Of a DNA stretch of 64,000 bases, positions 55,039 through 64,000 are shown one piece after another. Location: the NCBI GenBank assembly GCA_018894105.1, contig CM032131.1, positions 17,775,578 to 17,839,577 on the forward strand. Direction: 5' to 3'. The stretch comes from Jacaranda mimosifolia. Lineage: Eukaryota; Streptophyta; Magnoliopsida; Lamiales; Bignoniaceae. The notes beneath the pieces are model-generated. The model saw only the letters and a program-made list of their open reading frames with translations, made no database searches and was not told the origin of the DNA. The translations under genes and the position numbers were made by a program. Numbering within the stretch: position 1 is the first letter of the stretch; each line of letters begins with the position of its first letter.

Positions 55039-58000
55039 TCATGCCAATTCAGAGTTTGTTTCCTTAGGAAGAATCAGCCCGATTAGGCAAAGTGAGGGGT
55101 TAGGAGGAATGGAGAGCATGGAACATGTTTCAAGCGAGTATGGAAGAATAAAAAGTAGTCTTGCCCACATGGACTTTGAAGCTGGAATTTTGATTACTCC
55201 AGCACAGTCTCGCTGCTTCAAGTATGATATGAAATCTTGAAACTGCAAAAATAGAATTAGAAAGTTCAATAGCTACAGTAGCGGCCAGATGCAACATCTA
55301 AGAGACTGCTATGAGAGTATTCCACATATGCAGGATCTTTGGTGGTAAACCGTAAACCAGACAAGTCACTACTCCAATTGCCCATATCATAGTGAAAATT
55401 GGATTGCCTTCTATACAGGATATCCTCTAAATTTGCATGTTCTAACTAACATGGAATCTTCAAATCCTCGAAAGGGAATAAGAGAAACGACGGGTAATAT
55501 ATTTTTTGACCACCTCACTCAAATTTATTTTATCTATTGCATCTACAGTTAATTTCTCTGTCGCATGGCTAGCAAAAAAACACAAAGCTGAGCTTATTAG
55601 TGGGGCTAAATTCAATGAGGGAGCATTTAAGCAAATCCTAACAATTTCTGGAAATTCCAACTAATAGAGAAAGAGGAAAACAATAGTGGAATATTATTAC
55701 ATAGGTAAACTTGTATCCAAAGCAATATGAAGGGGATGGGTAAGTAGAAACAAAATTGTAGTTTCAACTTACACCCTTATGATCACCATGAGTGGAAGGA
55801 AGCAGCCAACAAATTTCTCTCTGTTGCATTTAGAGAATAACATCATTAGAATATACAATAAATTTTAGATAAACATAATCCCAAAATAATAACACTCTGG
55901 TCCTGAAACATTGATATTCGGCCATAGAATAACCATGAGCATGCATCCCAAGCAGATTTTGGTATTTAAGACATCAATAGGGTGCAAAAATTGGAATTAA
56001 CTAAAGCCCAGTTAGGCAAACTTTCAATTCAAGACATCCAAATTCTGGACCTCTGGTACGGCCAAATCAATCTAAACCCATTAACTTGTCCAATCTACCC
56101 TTGTCACAGATGGAATGTAACTTAAATTAGGAACATAAGCTGTGGGGTTACGTTGCTTTCATGAGAAAAATATCAACTCAACCAGACCCTAGTGGGTTGC
56201 AATAATCTAGACTATAATAAACCAATTAACTCTTCAACAAGTGTCTGTGTGCTACAAGTTGAGCAGGAGGGAGATTTTGGTTTGCTGATTGGTGGTTGTG
56301 ATGTTATCTTTACACTAAAACTATAAAAAATTACATAATGAACTATGGCAAATATTATTAAAAGGAATAAAAAGTGAACTATTGCTGCAAATTTTGGAAT
56401 TCAAAGAAAATTAGGGGAATGTTTGGTTATGTTTTTTTGTTTGATTTTATTATGTGTTTTGGGAGAATGTGAAAGTTATTTTTTGGTATGTTTGTTTATA
56501 TTTTGGGGGAGATATTTTTTACTGTAGCATCAAATCAATGCTTATTTGTTGAGTTGTTGAGGTGAAAATAGAATTGTGTGAATTTTTTAATATTACAATA
56601 ATAATAAAATATTACGTATATATAAAATATATGTAAGGACATATTGGAGAATGTGCATTTTAGTGGGAAAATGAAGATATGTTTGGTTATGTTTCCCCAC
56701 AACAATGTTGTTTTGGGGAAACATAACCAAACACTGCCTAGGAATTTAGAAATAAAATAACTAAAGAACTATGATATTATAGAATAACAAACTAAGCATG
56801 ATATCAAATAGATAGTTTGGTCATGAATAGTGTATAGACTTAGATCAAATGCCAAATAGACGTGAGTGGTATTCCTAATTTTCTTGACTACTTTATGCCT
56901 CTACAAGAGGAAATATGTGTAGGCTGTCGCAGTTGGGTCAGGTCCAAGCAGGTTCTAAGTTTTAATTACTGGGCTGACAAAGAAAGGTTGTATAGCATAT
57001 TATAGAACTGTTTCTACAAATGAAAAATCTAAAAGAATCACATGAATCTGTGATATAATATTTGTTGATAAGTGATCTTGAAGGGCTAATAAACAGAACT
57101 AAGTAAAACAATAGTTTGAAAGAATAAAAATTTCTCTGTACAAGGGGAGCATTGTCATTGGACAATCTGGAGTCCATTTGCTATGGTTCATATGACTCCC
57201 ATTAGCAATATAAAATAAAAAAATTATTAAAAGCAACTGCAAGATGCTGACACAAACCTTTATCTTTCTTAATAAAGAAATTGTGGTAAGCTTTCTGTTT
57301 TATTTATTCATTCATTTTTTATTTTGCATGGCATGGGGTTTGGGAGATTCGATGCTGAAGCTAAAATGGTCGAAGACAAAATAAAATATAAGTAAATTGG
57401 ATCTTTGACAAGCTAAGTAGACACAGAAGAACATGGGAAATCAATGAGAACTTGAAAGACACTGATTTGGAGAGACAATCACAAACAGACATGCACATGC
57501 ACATAGACAAACACACACACGCAGTAGTGTGACCACAACTTCAGTAACTCACTCTGTGAGGTGGGGTACTAGAAAATGTTGATTTAACATGCCGGAGATC
57601 AGTGCGTTTTGTCATATCCAACTTAGCAGGCCATCTGCAAATTACCGAAAAACAATTACAAAGAAAATTCATCATCTCAGTTTGTATGAAGATCAAAGTA
57701 AGATTCGAATCCTTACTCAGCAGGCTCAGCAATATTATTTGAATAGTTGCAACTATCAGAATCCACTCTTTGCGCATGTATTGTAGAGTAGTAAACACCA
57801 CTTTTACTCAATATCCCTTGCCAGGAATAGTGCAGGGATGACCTAAAACTCTCTGTTCCAGCAGCCACAGATGGTGGAGGCGGGGGTGGAGAACTAGGGG
57901 GAGGAGGAAATGCTGGAGGCTGGGAAAGGGGAGGCGGTGGTGGAGGTGGAGGTGGAGGTGTTGGAGGCAATGGAGGCTGCAACTCAGGGTGAGGAGGCAA

Positions 58001-61000
58001 TGGAGGCCGGAAATCAGACTGAGGAGGTAAGAGAGGGGGCACATTAGATGGAGGAGGTGGTAAGGATGATAATGGTGGAGGAACAACAGGGAGAGAGAAC
58101 ATCCGATCAAATGGCGCAGTAGAACTTCCCTGGATCTGAGACAGTGGAGTCACAGAAGCAGGTAAAAATGGTGGACCTTGCACAGTAGCATGAGCATTAG
58201 CAGGCATTATAGCAGAAGGAATTGGCTTTGGAGGCGGATGGTGGCCCAGCCCACGTGCGTCCCATAAACTATTTGGCGGTGCATAGACAGGTCGAATGAA
58301 TGTAGATGCCTGCATTGGCTGTGGTGGTGGTGCGATAGATGGTCCTGGAGTTTGTGCAGATATGGATGCAACACTTCCTCCAGAACGCATCCCACTTTCA
58401 GGTTTTCCATACATCCATGATTGTTCAGTTGCACCAGTTCTTCCAACTTCCACAACTCCTCCAGCAGTCCAACTTGACTGGAATGCATGTGCTCTTTGCA
58501 TCATAGGCCCACAATTTTCTTGACTTACTCTTGGTGATGTAAGCTCCAGAGAATTGCTGTCAGGTCTCGCCGAGGGAGCAGCGATGTGGTGCATCGCAGG
58601 ATTACTGATAAGAAAAAAGTGTGCAACAATTCAGCTAAAGATAGCAATTACAAGTTTACAGATGAAATGAATGAAATCGTGCAAAGACAGCGGTATCCCA
58701 ACTACAAATCTCCACGGAAATTTTGAAACATCTATGGCAAAATTCTCAATGAAATGACCTAGACTGAATAATTAGCAGGCAGATCAAACACAACTGAGTT
58801 CTATTAGATACTAACACCAAAAAAATGCACAGCACAAAATTTCTGGAAACAAATATAAAGAGATTAGCTACTTAGCATGATGTCAAACCTGAAATCTATC
58901 TGGAAGAAAATACCAGGACAGTCCCGTAAATTCTTTAATAAAACATTTGCTGTATCTGTGCTGCTGCACTCAACAAGCCAATAAGACCCTGTAGGCATAC
59001 TTGTTCTACTCAATCGGGCAACTGATCCAGAGTTGTTGATTGCCAGGTTGCAAACAGCCAAAATCTCATCATCAGTGATACATGGGGGGCTTATATTTGG
59101 AATATTAATCCAAAGTGTGTTTGTCGGTATTCGTTCTTGTTCTCGCATGGGAGCCCCGGGTGTATGATTCTCAAAAGAAACTTGGGCATGAGTGATATTA
59201 TATTTTGCACGTAACTGTAGAAGCAATGAAGACAACCCCATTGTCCTTGTTGGATAACTCTCAGGAGGTTTCTCCAGTACAGTCTGAGCATGAGGTGATC
59301 CAATCATGCTATTAGGAGGGAGATTGTTTCTTGTATCAACATGAACTGAAGAAGAAGCAGGTCTTGCACTTTCAGCATGCATCATTACGTTAGCTGGACC
59401 TATGTTGGAGGGAGGTGGAAAAAAGTTACTGTTTTCCTTGCGATGCCACCGCAGATGACCTATCGAAATGGTAGCTTCTTCAGGTGAATCAAATTCCATC
59501 AGTAATGCACTTTCACCGCTAAGATCAATAACCATGCGCGGGCCCTTGTGAAGTACTTTCTTAACTTCATGCATCATCTCATCCTTGGCCCATATACTTG
59601 AAACATTTCCTATATAAACATGGCAACTCAAACCAACAGCTGTGCCATTTATAGATCCTCTTGTTCCTAATCCTGCATCCAGAAACTTTATCCGAAGGCA
59701 GGCACCCCAAGGGGAACGTCCCCGCATTACTTCCCTCGCTTTTAAAGCATCCATAATATTTCTATACTCAATAGTAGCAAACCCTTTAAATGGAAAATAT
59801 CGCAGATGATCGATGGGACCAAACTTCTCAAACTGAAACCTAATAAGCGACTCAGAAGCATCAGGACCTAATGATCCCAGCCAGAGTTGTTTTGAAGCTG
59901 GAAATATATCCATGGCAGCTGGGTCTCCATCAGAGTACCATATCACATGGTTTGTTGAAGAATGAGGTGGAGCAATATTTTGCTTGGGAGATTCAAAAGG
60001 AGAATTTGCAGCTGCTGTAGAAGATCTTAAAGCAGGTACCTGGAGGTCCATATTTGGAATTGGACTCCTCTCTACCTGGGCAGAATGGTTTCTAGAATTG
60101 AATGAGTTACTTCTGAAATCCCGTGGTGTTCTTGCTCTAGGAGAGAAAGATTGTCGGTTCAAAAATTCCCTTGGCATGAACGTTCTACCATTGTTCGGAT
60201 CCCCATAAAAATCTGTGGATTTTGATTCTCCATCAAACGTATCTGTGCTACTTCTTTTCAAATGGATGCCTGAAAGTTTGTCGGAACTCTCTCTCCTGGA
60301 AACTACAGAAGGAGATCCTTGTTGATTATGCAGTCTTGAAACCAAGCACTGATTCACATATTTAGATGAACCAGAAGTCCCCTCAATGTCATCTACTTGG
60401 CTTTCTTCTGACTTGACTTGCAGTACAAAAGATTCAAATACTCCTTCTAGAACAGAGGCAACATCAGAAACAACTTCAGAAGACGCAGAATCACAAAGCA
60501 TCCTGTACCTTGAGAAAATTAAACTTTTCAATGATGGATCTTTACTAAGAACCTGCAAAACCAGACCAGGAACACAGATACAGCAGCTGAAAAGGAAACT
60601 AATATTCTGAAGCATCCTTAGATAAACTACAAAACCAGTATGATTAAAAGACACAAAAAACCAAACATGATGGTATCATCTAACAGAAAAAATGCATTTC
60701 AGCCATTTGAAGAGGCCGACTAGGTAAACCTTTAGAGAGGTGATGTGACACAAAATATTAGAAGTATAGAATGATATCCAGCAAGTACATCGGAGCTCTA
60801 CTAATAGCACTTGTTCAATCACTAACAGAAGATATGTAGGAAAAAATAATAAAATTATCAGTTAATATTATCCCAGTGCAGGCAAACTATCAATTTTTTC
60901 ACTTCATCTGCAACATTGGTGCTTCACCATTTGATAGGTCGCCAATCCAACTAGACTTTAATTACACCTGCTGCCTTAACAATCATTCTTTTTGATGCAA

Positions 61001-62214
61001 TATCAACCACCATACATAGCATACCTTTATAAGGCCATCAACTAAAATAAACAACTTGCAGCATGGAGTAGGCTTGAAAGTTAACCTTGTGTCATGAGTT
61101 CCTTAGACTAATAAAAGCAAGCTTGACGTCAAAGTCTATAAAGTGAGTTCCTGAAGGTAATACTACATGCATAAAAAGCTGATATTAGATATATAAACAG
61201 AAAGCTATAAAATTTCAATAAAATTGTTATAATTAAAGCTTCAGTTAATGTTTCAGCTTCTACAATTCAGTGGTCTGTCTGAGAGAACAGAAGAGTACTT
61301 CAATCACACAGCATACCAGTCAGTGTGTAGGTAATGGTCTTAAGTATTTCCTGAACAGAATTAGCAAGGTCTATAAATAGATAACAACTAACATATACTA
61401 TAATTTATACCAGAACAAACGAAAAGGAAAGGCAATAGGATCTATTTGATAAATGTTACAAATTAGAATTAGAGAATTACCAATCTCAACAAGCAGTTCT
61501 TTAATACGAGTGATGTATTGTTTGGAAAAGAATTGCCCTTTGATGCAGGACGGTCATCAATAGGCTGCTTCTCGTCACATTTTGTTCTGCTGGAATGAAT
61601 GGATGATTCATCACATCCCTTATCCAGATGATAAGCACCAACACCATTCAGTTCAATTGTCAACTGATGAAGAAAATATTTTCCTCTGTGAGCCCCCTCC
61701 ATTCCAGTTGACTCAAAGAGCTCAAAGCCAGCAACAATTGAATATTTAGGGCAACTGAAGAAAATCCTTAAAAAACTTAGTGCACAAAGCTTAGATAATT
61801 TCAGCAATACAGAATTATCTTCCTCCAAGAACTCTTGTTTGAAATCAGAAAAGGATTCTGCAACTTTATAGATCTTCAAGACTCTCTGGTCAACAATGTC
61901 AAAGATATCCTTTCCCCTGAAAGAGGACATAAAAAATGTAAACACATTAAGAAAAACTACAGAGCATATCCCTTGAATAACTGCTGAAGTTGGGGCCTCA
62001 GAAGCAGCAGCTTGACAGATGTCAACTAGACCTAATATGCAGGCCTTAGCAGTCTCAAAAGCAATACCATCAATGTCTTCTCCCCTACTTATCACTGTGA
62101 TGCACCAGTTATGCATATTTATAACAACCTTTGCTGCAGCTTCAAGTGCAGTAGGACAATATGATGCATAGCGTGGTATGTACTCTGCTACTAGACGTTG
62201 TGCACTTACACCAC
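55039..62214 (-). CDS. SPEN/FPA-like RNA-binding protein: RRMs plus SPOC domain (5' end not resolved)
   Basis: Minus-strand exons, all in phase: 62214-61481, 60552-58889, 58604-57717, 57634-57553, 55820-55773, 55242-55039 (stop 55041-55039), about 1,200 residues. The N-terminal exon is alpha-helical ([31 protein letters not shown]). The large exon has a canonical RRM with RNP2 LWLGSL and RNP1 KGFATIEY, then two weaker RRM-like folds (VYIGNVSS..., LWINIPN...). A long Pro-rich linker follows (57850-58120). The SPOC domain starts at [15 protein letters not shown] and runs over four exons to [15 protein letters not shown] and [13 protein letters not shown] proteins such as FPA control RNA 3'-end choice and silencing. 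The gene continues upstream of 62214, where I could not define exons. Confidence 0.88.
56415..56738. mobile_element. MITE family 1, copy 2, in a SPEN intron
   Basis: GGGAATGTTTGGTTATGTTT and inverted AAACATAACCAAACACTGCC enclose 324 bp closely related to 29221-29556. Flanking TAG on both sides (56412-56414 and 56739-56741) fits a 3-bp PIF/Harbinger target. It lies in the 1.7-kb intron between SPOC exons 57553 and 55820. Confidence 0.82.
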
Positions 62215-64000
62215 CTGCAATGACATAATTTTTATGGTTGAGAAATGTAGCTGACCTTGTCTAAAAATTCAGCAGACATTTTTACCTTCTTGTGCATGTT
62301 AAAACAAAAAATCTAACACAGAACTTTTTTATGGGTATGGTTGATGAGATGATTATGTAAACACATCAGAAGAAAGAAGCTCTCAAGTTTTTCGTGCGTT
62401 TATGTACACCTTGTCGGGGCATAATCAGCATTTTGGCATCAATAGCTTACAAACAAAAACGACTACTAATCATTCCAACTTGCTGAATTAAACTAATACC
62501 ATGAGACATCGTTGGCACTGCTTTAAACCCAGATCTAGGAAACGAAATTCATTTGCTTGCTCATGCAAATTTTGTTAACATCTCATTACAACATGGAATA
62601 TTTGTATAAACTAGCAAGTCTGCTTCTTGAAAATATTTAACTCTTCAACCCAAAAGATTCAGAAAAATTAAATTAATCCGAGTTGGAACTTACACAGTTA
62701 CACTTTTATTACATTCCACAGGCATACAAATGTTACAAATTAATTATGTCTAAAAATGTAAAAATTTATTTGAAATATCAGGGCACTTCTAAAATTTTAA
62801 AGTTAAGCGCCCCAATAATCAATTTTAATTTCTTTACATAGTTATGCATTAAATTTAGATAACTCCCAGTTACTCTTTAAAACTAAAGCAGACAGAGCTA
62901 ATCTTATCAAATATAGTCAAACTCACATGAATCTAATTTATCAATGGTCACATGCAATACATGCACTTAAATCTTTCATGTTCACATGCTGCTGGCTTCT
63001 GTTTCCTGAGAAAAGGTAAAAACCTCAACGATTAGATATAGACAGGGTTACAGAGAAAGACAAGCTGGTGAGGATGGACCACCAGTAAATAGTGGAACAA
63101 CAGCATTATCAAATGGCTTGAATTTATGCACAAGTAACATACTGTTATAAAGGGAAATTTTCATCCAAGTCACGATCCAATTGAAAAACAAGGGGGAACT
63201 ATTTAGCAACTCCTGCTTCCAACTAAGTGGTGAGAAGGACATCAATGATATGATTCAAGAACTGCTCCGCCAACACCAAATGTAGCATTACCTAATTAAC
63301 AAGAGACTCCTTGTTGGTGGTTTGCGAGGTAAACAATAGTAATAGATGACGAGCAATACAACAAGATAAATCTGCATAGAGAGACATGAATGCTTTTCTA
63401 TATCATGTCCAGCCAGGTAACACCTACTGCCTCTCCCTGTCCTCCATAACTGGCTAAATATATGTATTCATTTATATATTTTGCGAAAAATAAATGTTCG
63501 GGTTAAGAAAAGTTTCAAACAATCGCTATTTTCTTAAAACATTGAAAATTATCGAGGTTTTATTCACTATTTGTGAGCACATGGCTTGATGTCAGAACTA
63601 TTCTTTTCTATTGTTTCAAGATGCTAGGACCTGTGATCTAATTAGGAAAGCGCTGGAATTTGATTCAAAATATCTAACTTTCTGTCTGCATGTGATAATC
63701 ACGTTATGATTATGCATATGAAACCAAGATCTAGGATGGTGAAGCTTGTCGTAAAATCATAAAAGAGACTACTAATCACAAAACTTGGTCAATATAGTAT
63801 TAAAACCACAAAGTTTTATTTGTCAAGCAAATGAAAGTGAGATAAAGCAACTTGATCAATATGCAAACTACTGATGCTCACAAAACCAAAGCTGAAATAA
63901 TTTATCAATTTATTTGAGAAAGCTTCAAAAACCTAGTGCGTCCAGGCCAAGTCCCAAACAATCTATGCACCTCAATTCTATTTGCAATCCTACTTAAATG
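62215..64000 (-). other. Upstream intron(s) or 5' region of the SPEN gene
   Basis: The acceptor 'cattgcag' before 62214 shows an intron begins here on the minus strand. The rest is AT-rich. A possible upstream exon at 63933-64000 (RIANRIEVHRLFGTWPGRTR before GTTTTT) does not join in phase with 62214 directly, so another exon or a different border would be needed. Confidence 0.45.

Noticed and set aside
54734..55042. 102-residue minus-strand frame after the SPEN stop
   Set aside because: It begins within the stop-codon region of the SPEN last exon in another frame; most likely 3' UTR.
57589..57786. 65-residue plus-strand frame opposite the SPEN 3' exons
   Set aside because: Antisense shadow of the SPOC exon and adjacent intron.
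63933..64000. Possible upstream SPEN exon on the minus strand
   Set aside because: Looks coding-like but the phase at its donor does not match the acceptor at 62214, and its start is outside the window.
1..64000. tRNA, rRNA or small nucleolar RNA genes
   Set aside because: None noticed by eye; the only tRNA-related sequences are retroelement primer sites. A tRNAscan-SE/Infernal run would be needed to exclude them.

Overview
This is a 64 kb piece of a nuclear plant genome, almost certainly a eudicot. The evidence is spliced genes with GT-AG introns (a D-type cyclin, an IFRD-family protein, a SPEN/FPA-like RNA-binding protein), plant LTR-retrotransposon lineages (Ty3/gypsy Tat, Ty1/copia with an initiator-Met primer site) and very AT-rich intergenic DNA full of small DNA-transposon relics. 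I saw no prokaryotic, organellar or CRISPR feature. The species cannot be read from the sequence.

Layout. 1-4810: 5' half of a minus-strand Tat-lineage gypsy element (copy A), running off the left edge. 5281-5552: fragment of a DnaJ J-domain gene. 9490-10916 (minus): a five-exon CYCD5-like cyclin. 11214-13630: element with long inverted terminal repeats built around a GCCACGCCTCTTG motif. 14230-15208: Helitron-like termini. 15989-20612: decayed copia element. 20866-28205: gag-only gypsy element whose gag is split by a 2.8 kb solo LTR and whose 3' part carries a hAT-type MITE. 29221-29556: a MITE. 30454-41501: a full-length Tat element (copy B) with 5-bp target duplication AAAAC. It holds an extra spliced, antisense (+ strand) gene and a 65-bp tandem-repeat array between integrase and 3' LTR. 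43169-47960: hAT-, CACTA- and MULE-type remnants. 49513-53923 (+): a complete 13-exon IFRD-family gene. 55039 to beyond 64000 (minus): the 3' two thirds or more of a SPEN-family gene (RRMs, proline-rich linker, SPOC domain), convergent with IFRD.

The host genes sit at the edges of a repeat-rich core (about 11-48 kb). They share no obvious pathway: cell-cycle entry, a transcription-linked ARM/HEAT-type protein, and RNA processing. The most unusual object is the antisense transcription-unit-like segment in copy B. It has its own TATA box just inside the polypurine tract, two well-formed introns, a serine-rich N-terminus, a domain like those annotated as 'putative gypsy-type transposon', a coiled coil, and then the satellite-like array. 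In-frame stops show this copy is decayed.
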